Part shown: positions 32,412 through 43,600 of the stretch, in pieces | Numbering within the stretch: the stretch's first letter is position 1 | Layout of the letters: the number at the start of each line of letters is the position of its first letter | NCBI GenBank assembly: GCA_031384605.1 | Contig: JANNAT010000142.1 | Location: 1 to 64,000 of the forward strand | Direction of reading: 5' to 3' | Length of the DNA: 64,000 nucleotides | DNA from: JANNAT01 sp031384605 | GTDB taxonomy: Bacteria; Pseudomonadota; Alphaproteobacteria; Rhodobacterales; Rhodobacteraceae | Position numbers and translations under genes: made by a program | Notes under the pieces: model-generated | Database searches by the model: none | Told to the model about the DNA's origin: nothing | The model's input: only the letters and a program-made list of their open reading frames with translations

Positions 32412-33794
32412 ATGACTGATCACTTTATTCCCCCGGCTTTGCGCCCTGTGCGTGCGAACTGGCTGCGCTTGCGCACCTTGATTTTTCTAAGGTGGATGGC
32501 AGTGGCTGGCCAACTGGCCGCTTTGACGGTTGCCGATTTATATTATGGCATGCTTTTGCCGTTAGGGTTCTGCTATCTGGCGGTTGGCACGGCGGTGATC
32601 GCCAATTTGGTGTCGGTTTTTGTCTTTCCGGCAAACAAGCGTTTGAGCGAAATGCAGGCAATGCTGACGCTGTTGTTCGATTTATCGCAGCTTTCGTTGC
32701 TGTTGTATTTGACGGGCGGATTGACCAACCCCTTTGCCTTGTTGCTGTTGGCCCCCGTTACCGTTTCGGCAAGCGCGCTTGAGTTGCGCACGACCCTGAT
32801 GTTGGGGCTGCTTGCGGCGATTTTTGTGACCCTTCTGGGATTGTTCAACTTTCCGCTACGCTATGCAGATGGGGTGTTGTTTGACATACCCGCCCTGTTC
32901 GAGTTCGGTTTTTGGCTTTCCATCCTGATCGGGATTGCGTTCATTGGCCTGTATTCCCGGCGGGTTTCAACCGAAATGCATTCGATGTCCGACGCATTGT
33001 TGGCCACACAAATGGCTTTGGCGCGGGAACAAAAGCTGACAGATCTGGGTGGTGTGGTCGCAGCGGCGGCGCATGAGCTGGGCACGCCGTTGGCCACAAT
33101 CAAGCTGGTCAGCAGCGAGATGATTGATGATCTTTCGGCGCATCCTGATCTGCAAGACGATGCGCGGCTGATCCGGGATCAGGCAGACAGGTGCCGCGAT
33201 ATTTTACGGTCTATGGGCAAGGCTGGCAAAGATGATTTGCACATGCGCCAGGCACCTTTCAGCACCGTGCTGCGAGAGGCCGCAGAACCGCATCTTTCGC
33301 GTGGCAAAGAGGTTGTGTTTTCAATTGCGCCAAGCCCCGGCGAGGCCAGCGCAGAGCCATTGGTGCTGCGCCGCCCAGAGTTGATTCACGGTTTGCGCAA
33401 CCTGATCCAGAACGCCGTGGATTTCGCGCACAGCAAGGTCTGGGTTGATGGCCAGTGGTCGAAAGATCGCCTGTTGATCCGTATCCTTGATGACGGCGAC
33501 GGTTTCCCGACGCAGGTTTTGGGCCGGATCGGGGATCCGTTCGTGCGCTCTCGTCGATCAGATCAGGCAACCCAATTGCGCCCGGGATATGAAGGCATGG
33601 GTTTGGGGCTGTTTATTGCCAAGACCCTGCTTGAACGCACGGGTGCAGAACTGTCGTTCGCAAATGGTGCCGACCCCTTTCTTTCGCCACTTGAACGCTC
33701 TGAACGGCGCGGTGCCATTGTTGAACTGGTTTGGCCAATTGACGCTCTTGTTGTAACCAGAGGTGGCGCTTTGGGTGAAAACCAGCGGTTTTAG
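32412..33794 (+). CDS. regB: redox sensor histidine kinase RegB/PrrB
   Basis: 460 aa from the ATG at 32412. Six hydrophobic helices span about 22-182 and hold the quinone-site motif GGLTNPF (102-108). The H box is AAAAHELGTPLATIK with His221. Cys261 in ADRCRDILRSMGK fits the redox-active Cys of RegB. The catalytic ATPase has NLIQNAVDFA, DDGDGF and GMGLGLFIAKTLLERTGA. It autophosphorylates under low oxygen and passes phosphate to RegA. Divergent from senC with a 92-bp shared promoter region. Confidence 0.97.
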   Translation: MTDHFIPPALRPVRANWLRLRTLIFLRWMAVAGQLAALTVADLYYGMLLPLGFCYLAVGTAVIANLVSVFVFPANKRLSEMQAMLTLLFDLSQLSLLLYLTGGLTNPFALLLLAPVTVSASALELRTTLMLGLLAAIFVTLLGLFNFPLRYADGVLFDIPALFEFGFWLSILIGIAFIGLYSRRVSTEMHSMSDALLATQMALAREQKLTDLGGVVAAAAHELGTPLATIKLVSSEMIDDLSAHPDLQDDARLIRDQADRCRDILRSMGKAGKDDLHMRQAPFSTVLREAAEPHLSRGKEVVFSIAPSPGEASAEPLVLRRPELIHGLRNLIQNAVDFAHSKVWVDGQWSKDRLLIRILDDGDGFPTQVLGRIGDPFVRSRRSDQATQLRPGYEGMGLGLFIAKTLLERTGAELSFANGADPFLSPLERSERRGAIVELVWPIDALVVTRGGALGENQRF

Positions 33795-33902
33795 GCAAGT
33801 CTTTTGGCATATAAGCATCTTTAGGTTGAAATTTTAATTTCTCATTAAGGAAACTTCCCTTAGGTTCAGACTATCGGAATAGACTTTACTCTGAGGTTTT
33901 GA

Positions 33903-35480
33903 ATGCCGTTTGATTGGATGATTGTTCTTTGGCTATGTCTAATTTCAACGCTTGCGGCGGTGGTTGGCATGATGACGGTTGCCCGACTGCCCCAAAGAAA
34001 CGCTGTCCGTGCGCATAGTGTCTTCGATCAAACCACTGTGGGATCGGTGTTCTTGTTCGACGGAGAGGTGCTGATCGACAGCACGCCCAGTGCGCGGGCG
34101 CTGTTGGCAAACGGTGTGTTTCGCGGCGGGCACTGGCACAGGCTGATGGCTTTTCTTGCCCCAAAGTTTGAGGATCTTGAAGCACAGCTGCTGCGTTTGC
34201 CCACTGACGGCGCGTTGACGTTGACATCGGCAAAAGCGCGCGGGCGCGCTATCCTTTTGCAGGCTGAACACGCTGGCGGTCTTACGCGCATTGCTTTGGT
34301 CGATCTGGAAAAAGCCGTTGGGCTTTATGCGGTGGATCCCCTTATCCATCGCGCCACAACAGATGAACTGGATCTGCTGCGCAATGCCGTTACCCATGCG
34401 CCAATCCTGGCCTGGCGCGAAAATGCGGCGGGCGATATTGTCTGGGCAAACGGCGGCTACCTTTTGTTGGCCGGCGAAATGCTGGTTGACGGCCAGGATC
34501 TGACTTGGCCATTGCCCCGCCTTTTTGACCGCAAGGCCACAACACAGGGGCACAAGGGGCAACGGCAAAGTGTTACAACGCCGTCCATCGCAACCAAATG
34601 GTTTGATTTGCACAGTCAAGCAGACGACGATGGCAGATTGTCTTATGCGTTGCCGGCAGATCAGGCGGTTGGTGCGGAAACTGCGTTGCGCGACTTTATG
34701 CAGACGCTGACCAAAACTTTTGCGCAATTGCCCATCGGGCTTGCGATCTTTGATCGCGACAGGAAATTGCAGCTTTTCAACCCGGCATTGCTGGATTTAA
34801 CCGGCTTGCCCGCTGATTTTCTATCGTTGCGCCCGACGTTGGTTTCGGTGTTGGATGCCTTGCGTGATCGCAACATGTTGCCTGAACCCAAAGATTATCG
34901 CGGCTGGCGACGCCAAATTCTTAGCATGGAAAAAGCAGCGGCATCCGGGGTGTTCGAAGAGACGTGGAATCTGGCAGATGGCCAGACATTCCGGGTGGTA
35001 GGCCGCCCGCATCCCAATGGGGCGCTGGCCTTGATGATTGAAGACATATCGACAGAAATGCTGCGGACGCGGCGCTATCGCGCTGATCTGGAGCTGGGCC
35101 AATCGGTGATTGATGAACTGGACGAGGCGATTGTCGTTTTTTCGCAATCAGGCCAGTTGGTGATGTCAAACGCAGCCTACGGTCAGCTTTGGGGCGAGGA
35201 TCCTGCGCTGAACATGGACGACTGTTCCGTTCGCCGTCTTTCGGCCAAATGGCGCGCTTTGTCGGCGCCAAGTTCCGTTTGGGCCGATGCCGACGATTAT
35301 GTGGCGACGGTTGGCGATCGCGCGGTCTGGCGGGCCGAAGCGCGGCTTCTGGATGGCCGGATGCTGACGTGTCGGTTTGCGCCATTGGCGGCGGGGGCCA
35401 CTTTGGTGGCCTTTCGGGTCATGGCCATATCCGACGCGGAACAGCCGCTTATCGCCGATGCGGCACGGCTGCGCGCCTGA
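33903..35480 (+). CDS. membrane-anchored multi-PAS protein without a kinase domain
   Basis: 525 aa; GAGG lies 7 bp before the ATG. One N-terminal membrane helix (WMIVLWLCLISTLAAVVGMM) is followed by several PAS-like domains; the clearest are about 140-200 (PILAWRENAAGDIVWANGGY), 280-380 (LPIGLAIFDRDRKLQLFNPA) and 400-500 (VIDELDEAIVVFSQSGQLVM). No histidine kinase, GGDEF, EAL or phosphatase domain follows. In Rhodobacterales a protein of this shape is regularly found upstream of tsaE. Its output is unknown; a scaffold or a partner for another kinase is possible. It lies 46 bp from tsaE. Confidence 0.8.
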   Translation: MPFDWMIVLWLCLISTLAAVVGMMTVARLPQRNAVRAHSVFDQTTVGSVFLFDGEVLIDSTPSARALLANGVFRGGHWHRLMAFLAPKFEDLEAQLLRLPTDGALTLTSAKARGRAILLQAEHAGGLTRIALVDLEKAVGLYAVDPLIHRATTDELDLLRNAVTHAPILAWRENAAGDIVWANGGYLLLAGEMLVDGQDLTWPLPRLFDRKATTQGHKGQRQSVTTPSIATKWFDLHSQADDDGRLSYALPADQAVGAETALRDFMQTLTKTFAQLPIGLAIFDRDRKLQLFNPALLDLTGLPADFLSLRPTLVSVLDALRDRNMLPEPKDYRGWRRQILSMEKAAASGVFEETWNLADGQTFRVVGRPHPNGALALMIEDISTEMLRTRRYRADLELGQSVIDELDEAIVVFSQSGQLVMSNAAYGQLWGEDPALNMDDCSVRRLSAKWRALSAPSSVWADADDYVATVGDRAVWRAEARLLDGRMLTCRFAPLAAGATLVAFRVMAISDAEQPLIADAARLRA

Positions 35481-35526
35481 CCGTTTCCCGCTTTGCAGTG
35501 GCAGCACAGCCCGTTAAACTGGGCTG

Positions 35527-36009
35527 ATGACTGACTTTGATCAAGCCGTTTTATTTCATCTTGACGACGAGGCGGCCACAGCGCGGCTTGGTGCCTGGCT
35601 GTCTGGGTATCTGGGCCGCGGCGATTGCGTGCTGTTGTCTGGCCCAATTGGTGCTGGAAAAAGCCATCTTGCCCGCGCATTCATCCGGGCACGGCTGGGC
35701 CGGATGGAGGATGTTCCATCGCCGACCTTTACGTTGGTTCAGACCTATGACGCGGATGTGGAAATCTGGCACGCTGATCTTTATCGGTTGTCGCATCCGG
35801 ACGAGGTTATCGAGCTGGGATTAGAAGATGCCTTTTCCAGTGCCATTTGCCTGATCGAATGGCCGGACAGACTGGGCGATCTGGCCCCAAAGGATGCCAT
35901 TCGGATCACTCTTTCAGACGAAGGCGTGGGGCGTCGCGTGTTCATTCAATGTGCAGGACGGCCCGGGCTGAGTGCGGCCTTGCGACAGCATTGGACGCGA
36001 CATGATTGA
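35527..36009 (+). CDS. tsaE: tRNA t6A biosynthesis ATPase TsaE
   Basis: 160 aa with the P-loop SGPIGAGKSHLARAFIRA (about 38-55), PSPTFTLVQTYD and HADLYRL, and LEDAFSSAICLIEWPDRLGD, all typical of TsaE. It hydrolyses ATP to drive the TsaBDE complex that makes t6A37 with TsaD (24445). Its stop lies inside the start of the next gene (8-bp overlap). Confidence 0.96.
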   Translation: MTDFDQAVLFHLDDEAATARLGAWLSGYLGRGDCVLLSGPIGAGKSHLARAFIRARLGRMEDVPSPTFTLVQTYDADVEIWHADLYRLSHPDEVIELGLEDAFSSAICLIEWPDRLGDLAPKDAIRITLSDEGVGRRVFIQCAGRPGLSAALRQHWTRHD

Positions 36010-37012
36010 TCGGCACACACTTTCGATGTCTTTTTTGGCGGCAGCCGGATGGGGCGGCGCAGAGCGGGTCTTTCTGGCCGGCGATGCATCTGATCGCAGT
36101 TATGACAGGCTGCGCCTTATCGACCGCACCGCCGTTTTGATGGATGCCCCGCCCGGCCAAGGGGATGATCCGGCACAGTTCCTTGCAATTGCCAAGTATC
36201 TTTCAACCTTGAACCTTTCCGCCCCGGCGTGCCTTGCGCAGGACCTTTCCCATGGGTTTTTGCTGTTGGAAGATCTGGGCGATGACGTCTATGCAAAGCT
36301 GATTCTGCAAGATCCCGCCGTTGAGCAATCGCTTTATGAGGCGGCTGTTGATGTGTTGGCACATCTGCAGTGTTTTGCGCCACCGCCGGGGCTGCCAAAC
36401 CTGACGGCGTCGGATTGGGCGAGCGCGGCAGAGTTTGCCTTGGACTGGTATGCGTTTGCAATCACCGGGGATCGCGCCTTGACGACAGATTTCCATGCCG
36501 TTCTGGCGGACCTTATGCACCGCTATGCCGACGGACCGCGCGTTATGATTTTGCGCGATTACCATGCCGAGAACCTGCTTTGGTTGCCGAACCGGGCCGG
36601 CCTTGGCAAGGTTGGTCTTTTGGATTTCCAGTTGGGGCAAATGGGGCAACCGGCATATGATCTTGTATCGCTGCTGCAAGACGCGCGGCGGGACGTATCC
36701 GGGCAGATCGAACTGGCGATGAAGGCGCGGTTTGTTGTGGCAACCGGGGTGGAAAACGCCCCCTTTTTGACGGCTTATGCGGTTCTTGGTGCGCAGCGCG
36801 CGTTACGTATTTTGGGCATATTTGCACGCCTATGCCTGAAGGGCGCAAAGCCCGGATATTTGTCGTTGATTCCACGTGTCTGGGATCATCTGCAGCGCAA
36901 TCTGGCTGAGCCTGACCTTGCACCTTTGGCTAAAATCTGCGCCGACTTATTGCCCGAACCGACGCCCCAAGCCCTTGCCCTGATAGGTTCTAAATGCGGC
37001 CATTTCCGCTGA
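36002..37012 (+). CDS. amgK: N-acetylmuramate/N-acetylglucosamine kinase-type aminoglycoside phosphotransferase (AmgK-like)
   Basis: 336 aa from the ATG at 36002. The choline/aminoglycoside kinase fold shows FLAGDASDRSYDRLRL at the N-terminus, LLEDLGDDVY as hinge, MILRDYHAENLLW as catalytic Brenner-like loop and GLLDFQLGQMGQPAYDLVSL with the Mg-binding Asp. The order tsaE-amgK-murU is the one known from cell-wall recycling loci, where AmgK phosphorylates MurNAc at C1. It overlaps murU by 19 bp. Confidence 0.88.
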   Translation: MIDRHTLSMSFLAAAGWGGAERVFLAGDASDRSYDRLRLIDRTAVLMDAPPGQGDDPAQFLAIAKYLSTLNLSAPACLAQDLSHGFLLLEDLGDDVYAKLILQDPAVEQSLYEAAVDVLAHLQCFAPPPGLPNLTASDWASAAEFALDWYAFAITGDRALTTDFHAVLADLMHRYADGPRVMILRDYHAENLLWLPNRAGLGKVGLLDFQLGQMGQPAYDLVSLLQDARRDVSGQIELAMKARFVVATGVENAPFLTAYAVLGAQRALRILGIFARLCLKGAKPGYLSLIPRVWDHLQRNLAEPDLAPLAKICADLLPEPTPQALALIGSKCGHFR

Positions 37013-37701
37013 TGCTGTTTGCTGCCGGTTTTGGCACCCGCATGGGCGCGCTGACAGCCCATACGCCAAAACCATTGATTTCGGTGGGTGGTCAAACCCT
37101 GATAGACCGGGCATTGGCATTGGCCAGCACGGCCCAAGTTGATCGTATCGTGGTCAATCTGCATTATCTGGGCGATCAGATCGTTGCCCATTTGCACGGC
37201 CGCGCCGTTCAGTTTTCGTATGAGCGCGATGGTATTCTTGAAACCGGCGGCGGCCTGCGGGCGGCGTTGCCCTTGCTGGGTGCCGGGCCGGTGATCACGC
37301 TGAACACAGATGCGGTCTGGACCAACCAAACAGGCCTGATGCAACTGTTAAAGGCCTGGGATGATACCAAAATGGACGCGTTGGTTTTATTGTTACCGGC
37401 ACATCTGGCGACGGGCCACGCAGGTAGGGGTGATTTTGCGCTGGCCGCAGACGGTAGAATTTCACGCGCAAACGGGACATCGGGGATGGTCTATCTTGGC
37501 GCGCAAATTATCCGGACTGATGTATTGATAGCCGTTGCGGCGCCCGCGTTTTCGCTGAACCTGATCTGGGATCAGATGATCGGCAACGGGCGGGCGTATG
37601 GGGTGATTTATGATGGCGGATGGTGTGATGTCGGCAGCCCCGCAGGCATTGCGCTGGCTGAAGCGATGCTAGGCCAGTCACCGGAACCCGGCGATGTTTG
37701 A
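36994..37701 (+). CDS. murU: N-acetylmuramate-1-phosphate uridylyltransferase-like NTP transferase
   Basis: 235 aa. The nucleotidyltransferase signature LMLFAAGFGTRMGALTAHTP-KPLI is at the N-terminus, followed by ERDGILETGGGLRAALPLL and LNTDAVW (metal Asp), and GGWCDVGSP at the end. With AmgK it would convert recycled MurNAc to UDP-MurNAc, bypassing de novo MurA/MurB. A general glucose-1-phosphate-type transferase is the alternative, but the position after amgK favours MurU. Overlaps addB by 8 bp. Confidence 0.87.
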   Translation: MRPFPLMLFAAGFGTRMGALTAHTPKPLISVGGQTLIDRALALASTAQVDRIVVNLHYLGDQIVAHLHGRAVQFSYERDGILETGGGLRAALPLLGAGPVITLNTDAVWTNQTGLMQLLKAWDDTKMDALVLLLPAHLATGHAGRGDFALAADGRISRANGTSGMVYLGAQIIRTDVLIAVAAPAFSLNLIWDQMIGNGRAYGVIYDGGWCDVGSPAGIALAEAMLGQSPEPGDV

Positions 37702-40648
37702 AGGGGGGCGTCCGCATGTTTACGCCTTGCCGCCGGGCGCTGATTTTCCGGCGCATTTGGTGGCAGGCCTACAGGACCGCATGGCTGGCCAGCCGCCAGA
37801 AGCCATGGCGCGGGTCAAGCTGTATGTGAACACTGCCAGAATGCGGCGGCGTATTATTGATCTGTTTTCGACAAAAGGGGCGGCGTTTTTGCCGCAAATA
37901 CTGCTGATTACGGATCTGGCAAATGATCCAACTTTGGGGCTGCCGCCAGCAACCTCTGCGTTGCGCCGCCGGTTGGAGTTGGCGCAGTTGATCGGCGGGT
38001 TGTTGGATGCACAGCCTGATCTTGCGCCGCGCACGACGCTTTACGATCTGGCCGACAGCCTTGCCACATTGATCGACGAAATGCAGGGCGAAGGTGTGCC
38101 GCCACAGGTGGTTGCGGGCTTGGATGTTTCCAACCATTCAGAACATTGGCGGCGAACACAGGCGTTTTTGCAAATCATAGCACCGCTTTTCGCGGACAGC
38201 CTTGATGGCGAGGCGCGTCAGCGGCTGGCAGCTTTGCGCATGGTCGAGATTTGGTCGCATAGCCCGCCAAACACGCCGGTCATCGTTGCCGGATCGACGG
38301 GATCGCGCGGAACCACGGCTGCGTTCATGGCTGCGGTGGCAGCCCTGCCAAACGGGGCCTTGGTGTTGCCGGGTTTTGATGCGAATACACCCAGCGCGGT
38401 TTGGGACGCGATGAACGATGCGTTTACCGCCGAAGACCACCCCCAATACCGGTTTCGCAGGCTGTTGGATCTGTTGCAGATCACCGCCGATGATGTGGCA
38501 CCATGGCGCGATATTGCAGCACCCGACCCTGAACGCAATCGGCTGATATCGCTGTCATTGCGCCCGGCACCCGTGACCGATCAATGGTTGATCGAAGGGC
38601 CGATGTTGCCAGATCTGATTCTGGCAACCAAGGACATGACCCTGATCGAGGCCGCCTCGCCCCGCAACGAGGCGCTGGCGATTGCGTTAATCTTGCGCGA
38701 AGCTGCGGAAAACGGCACCAAGGCGGCGTTGATCACCCCGGACCGCAATCTGACCCGACAAGTTGCTGCCGCCTTGGATCGGTGGGCAATTTTGCCGGAT
38801 GATTCTGCGGGAAAACCGCTGGCCTTGTCAGCGCCGGGGCGGTTTCTTTCGCATGTCGTCGAGTTGTTTTGCGAAAAACTGACACCGGATCGCTTGCTGA
38901 CGTTGTTAAAGCACCCACTTGCCGCCACCGGGGGCGACCGGGGACAGCATTTGTTGTTTACGCGCCACCTTGAATTGAAGCTGCGCAGACACGGCCCCAG
39001 TTTTCTGACGGGGCAGGACTTGATCGCCTGGGCAAAGTCGCGGGACGACGTTGGCATCGTTGAATGGGCCGAGTGTCTTGCCAATGCGCTGGATCGTATC
39101 GCGGGTTTTGACTGCAACGCATTGCCTGACCGGGTGGCGGGCCATCTGTGGTTGGCAGATGCCCTTGCGCGCGGAACTGCGCCGGACGGATGCGGCGATT
39201 TGTGGGGCAAGGCTGCGGGGGCCGAAGCGCAAGCCCTGATGGCAGACCTGACAACCGAGGCCCCGCATGGCGGTGCTTATTCGGCAACGGAATACCGGGA
39301 CTTGTTCAAGTCTTTGCTGAACAAAGGTGAGGTGCGGGAACCCGTTCTGGCCCATCCGAATGTGATGATCTGGGGCACGCTAGAGGCACGGGTGCAAGGT
39401 GCTGAACTGGTCATTCTTGGTGGATTGAATGATTCCGTCTGGCCTAAATTGCCAGAACCGGACCCGTGGCTTAACCGCCAGATGCGCAAGGCGGCTGGTT
39501 TGCTGTTGCCCGAACGCCAAATTGGGCTGTCTGCGCATGACTATCAGCAGGCAGTCGCGGCACCCCGGGTGATCTTGTCGCGCGCGGTGCGAAATGCGGA
39601 TGCAGAAACCGTGCCGTCGCGGTGGCTGAACCGTTTATTGAACCTGATGGACGGGCTGCCGCAGCGCAATGGCCCCGCTGCAATGGCCAAAATGCGCGAA
39701 AAGGGGGCGGCGTGGACAAGCATGGCCCAGATGCTGGAGCGGCCGACCACGGCAATGCTGGGTGATCCGCGCCTGATGCCAGCCAAGCGGCCAGCACCGC
39801 AGCCGCCGGTTTCAATGCGGCCTGATCGACTTTCGCTGACCAATATCGCGCGGTTGATCCGCGATCCTTATGCGATTTATGCGCGCCACATTCTGCGGCT
39901 TTATCCGCTGGACCCTTTACACGCGACACCTACCACGCGTGAGCGGGGGAAAATTGTGCACAGCGTTCTTGAAGAGTTTGTAAAATCGCGCCCCGCACAA
40001 GAAACCCGCGTCAAGGCCCGGCAACGACTTTTGGATATTGCGGTGGCCGTGCTTAATGCGGAAACCGCGTTTCCGTCGGCGCGCGCATTGTGGCTGGCAC
40101 GGCTGGACCGGGCGGCGGATCACTTTCTGACGCAAGACGCCAAGCAGGACGGCACCGCTTTGGTGGTGGAAACAAAAGGATCCGTCCGGCTTGATCCGCT
40201 GAACTTTACCTTGTTCGGCACGCCTGACCGGATTGACCGGCTGCCAGATGGGCGGTTGCATTTGATTGATTATAAAACCGGGTCACCACCGTCAGCGGCA
40301 CAACAAAAAGCCTATGAAAAACAGCTTCTACTGGCGGCGGCCATGGCCGAACGTGGTGGGTTTGCGGATTTCGGCCCAACAGACGTTGCCACGATCAGCT
40401 ATGTTGGGTTGGGGTCAGGCGAAAAGGTTGTTGATACCACGATGACGCCCGAACTGATCGCCGTTGAATGGGCGAAACTGATAACGCTTGTGTCGCGGTA
40501 TCTGACGCGGACCACCGGCTATACCTCGCGCCGGGCAATGTTTGAGCAGCGTTTCCCCGGCGATTACGACCATCTTGCACGATTTGGGGAATGGCAGATG
40601 TCAGACCGCGCCGTGCCGGAATCCGTTGGCCCACAGGATTTGCCATGA
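37694..40648 (+). CDS. addB: double-strand break repair protein AddB
   Basis: 984 aa, the size of the alphaproteobacterial AddB type. The N-terminal inactive helicase fold (about 1-600) lacks a classical P-loop. VMIWGTLEARVQGAELVILGG and LNDSVWPKLPEPDPWLNRQM are family-typical. The C-terminal RecB-like nuclease has RGKIVHSVLEEF, LFGTPDRIDRLPDGRLHLID and YKTG. Works with AddA to resect double-strand breaks for RecA. Overlaps addA by ATGA. Confidence 0.96.
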   Translation: MFEGGRPHVYALPPGADFPAHLVAGLQDRMAGQPPEAMARVKLYVNTARMRRRIIDLFSTKGAAFLPQILLITDLANDPTLGLPPATSALRRRLELAQLIGGLLDAQPDLAPRTTLYDLADSLATLIDEMQGEGVPPQVVAGLDVSNHSEHWRRTQAFLQIIAPLFADSLDGEARQRLAALRMVEIWSHSPPNTPVIVAGSTGSRGTTAAFMAAVAALPNGALVLPGFDANTPSAVWDAMNDAFTAEDHPQYRFRRLLDLLQITADDVAPWRDIAAPDPERNRLISLSLRPAPVTDQWLIEGPMLPDLILATKDMTLIEAASPRNEALAIALILREAAENGTKAALITPDRNLTRQVAAALDRWAILPDDSAGKPLALSAPGRFLSHVVELFCEKLTPDRLLTLLKHPLAATGGDRGQHLLFTRHLELKLRRHGPSFLTGQDLIAWAKSRDDVGIVEWAECLANALDRIAGFDCNALPDRVAGHLWLADALARGTAPDGCGDLWGKAAGAEAQALMADLTTEAPHGGAYSATEYRDLFKSLLNKGEVREPVLAHPNVMIWGTLEARVQGAELVILGGLNDSVWPKLPEPDPWLNRQMRKAAGLLLPERQIGLSAHDYQQAVAAPRVILSRAVRNADAETVPSRWLNRLLNLMDGLPQRNGPAAMAKMREKGAAWTSMAQMLERPTTAMLGDPRLMPAKRPAPQPPVSMRPDRLSLTNIARLIRDPYAIYARHILRLYPLDPLHATPTTRERGKIVHSVLEEFVKSRPAQETRVKARQRLLDIAVAVLNAETAFPSARALWLARLDRAADHFLTQDAKQDGTALVVETKGSVRLDPLNFTLFGTPDRIDRLPDGRLHLIDYKTGSPPSAAQQKAYEKQLLLAAAMAERGGFADFGPTDVATISYVGLGSGEKVVDTTMTPELIAVEWAKLITLVSRYLTRTTGYTSRRAMFEQRFPGDYDHLARFGEWQMSDRAVPESVGPQDLP

Positions 40649-43600
40649 CCCGCGCCGATGCTTTTGTGCGCCAAATTCAGGCCTCGGATCCGATGGCCAC
40701 GACATGGCTTTCGGCGAATGCCGGGTCGGGGAAAACCCGCGTGTTGACAGACCGCGTTGCCCGCCTGTTGCTAAGCGGCGTGCAGCCGCAACACATATTG
40801 TGCCTGACCTATACCAAAGCCGCCGCAACCGAGATGCAAAACCGGCTGTTTCGCAGGTTGGGCGAATGGGCGATGAAGCCCGATGTCGCGCTGCAAAAAG
40901 CCTTGGCCGAGTTGGGCGATGAGGGCAGACATGCGCCCGGTGCTTTGGCCCGCGCGCGGCAATTGTTTGCGCGCGCGATTGAGGCGCCGGGTGGGCTGCG
41001 CATACAGACCATTCACAGTTTTTGCGCCACCTTGTTGCGCCGCTTTCCGCTGGAGGCCGGGGTTTCCCCGCAATTCACCGAGCTGGACGACCGCGCCGGA
41101 CGGCTGTTGCGGGCGGCATTGGTTGAGGAAATGGCGGCGGTTCACGCCCCGGATATCATCGCTGATGTCGCGCAAGCCTATTCTGGCGAGGATTTTACGG
41201 GTTTAATGGAACAGGTTGTTCGCAACCGACCCGGGTTTTCCCTGCCTTTAGACCAAGAGCAGGCAAACCAGCTGTTCGGTCTGCCAAAGGATGATAGCGT
41301 TGAATGCGTTTTGGGGGATGTGTTTCTTGGCTATGAGGCGGCTTTGGTTGCCAAAATCAGCCCTGCGATGCTGGGCTGCAAAGACACCGACATTAAAATC
41401 GCAACGCGGTTGGCGGCGTTAGATCTGGCGTTGCCAACGCTGGGGGCTTTGGCCGCGCTGGAAGATATTCTGTTATTTGGTCCAAAGACGGCTGCGCCTT
41501 ATGGTGCGAAAATCGGCAAGCTGCCAACCAAGGATTGCCGCGCTGCCATTGCCGCAGACCTGCCACAACTTGAGGCCCTGATGCTGCGTGTCGAAGCCGC
41601 GCGGCCCCGCCGACTTGCACTGTTGGCCGTGCAAAAGACCCTTATCCTGCACCGCTTTGCCGCAGTGTTTTTACCTTTGTACGAACAGGCCAAGGCCGCG
41701 CGCGGTTGTCTGGATTTTGACGATTTGATCGCCCGCGCCAAAGGGTTGTTAACCGATCCATCCGTCGCGGCCTGGGTTTTGTTCCGGCTGGACGGCGGTA
41801 TAGATCATATTCTGGTGGACGAAGCCCAAGACACCAGCCCTGACCAATGGCGGGTGATCGAACTGTTGGCGGCTGAATTTGCTGCTGGCGAAGGCACACG
41901 CGACGGCGGCCGCACTTTGTTTGTGGTGGGCGACAAAAAACAGTCGATCTATTCATTTCAGGGTGCCGATATTGCCGTATTTGATGAAAAGCTTGATCAG
42001 TTCAGCCAAGGGTTTCAGGCCGCCGATCTGGCATTTCAAAGCCTGAAGCTTGAATATTCGTTCCGCTCTTCGCCTGCGATTTTGCGGCTGGTGGACGAAA
42101 CTTTTGGCGCGCGTTTCCCCGCAGCGTTGGGCGATACGGTTTTGCACCATGCGTTCAGGGCCGACATGCCCGGACGGGTTGATCTGTGGCCCATGATCAC
42201 ATCAGCCCCGGAAAAGACCGATGAAAACTGGGAAGATCCGGTTGATCTGGTGGCCGAAACGCATCATTCGGCACAGCTGGCCGAGGCCATTGCGCAAGAG
42301 ATCAAGCAGCTGATCGCGGCGGGCGTGCAAATTCCGACCGGTGAGGATCCGGCGCAATCGCGTCAGGTTCATGCCGGAGATTTTCTGATTTTGGTGCAAC
42401 GAAGATCGGCGTTGTTTGAACAGATCATCCGGGCCTGCAAAAAGGCGGGTCTGCCCATTGCCGGCGCGGACCGGCTAAAGCTGGGTGCGGAGCTGGCGGT
42501 GAAAGACCTTGCGGCGTTGCTGGCCTTTATTGCCACGCCAGAGGATGACTTGTCTTTGGCGGTAACCCTGCGATCCCCGTTGTGTAGCTGGACCGAAGCC
42601 GAGCTTTTTACGCTTGCACAGGGTCGAAAAGGCTTTCTGTGGGAGGCGCTGCGCCACAGCGTGATACATTCGGAAACGCTGGCGATGCTGGCAGATCTGC
42701 GGGATCAATCTGATTTCTTGCGCCCGTTTGATTTGATCGAGCGCGCCCTGACGCGGCATGATGGTCGGCGGCGGTTGTTGGCCCGCCTTGGCCCCGAGGC
42801 AGAAGACGGTATTGACGAATTGCTGTCACAGGCCTTGGCCTATGAGCGAAACGAAGTGCCAAGCCTGACGGGGTTTCTGGTTTGGCTTGAAACGGATGAT
42901 GTCGAGATCAAGCGGCAAATGGATGGCGCGGGCCACCTGATACGGGTGATGACGGTTCATGGTGCAAAAGGCTTGGAAGCCCCGATTGTTATCTTGCCAG
43001 ACACCGCCACCCGCAATCCGCCGGATTATGATGAGATTTACCGCCTGCCGGGTGGCGTGCCGATCTGGAAAACCACAGCCGACCACAGCCCACCCTTGAT
43101 TCAAGGCCTGCGCAGTGGCCGCAAGATCAAGGCTGAACAGGAAAGCCTGCGGTTGTTGTATGTGGCAATGACACGGGCGAAATCATGGTTGATCGTGGCG
43201 GGCGCTGGCAGTGCGGATGCAGATGGGGCTTGGCACAGGTTGATTTCTCAAGGCATGCAGGCTGTTGGCGCAATGCCCATTTCTGACGGGCGGCAGCGGT
43301 ATGAGTTTGGGCAATGGCCTGAATCGTCGGAAAAACAGTCGCTGATACAGCCTGATCTGGCCCAACTGCCCGCATGGACGGCCGTGGATGCAACAAGTCT
43401 CGCCCGGCCCGATCAGCCGGTTTCTCCGTCTGATCTTGGGGGGGCAAAGGTGCTGGCCGGTGAGCTGGATGGGTTGACTGAGAAGGACGGCAAGCAACGT
43501 GGAACCGCCCTGCACCTGCTTTTGCAACACTTGCCCCGGGCACCATCGCAGGAATGGGCCGATATTGCGCGGACTTTGATTTCCGACGGGTTGGTGCGCG

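Noticed and set aside
36370..36660. Plus-strand 96-aa frame inside amgK
   Set aside because: Out-of-frame shadow; no ribosome binding site.
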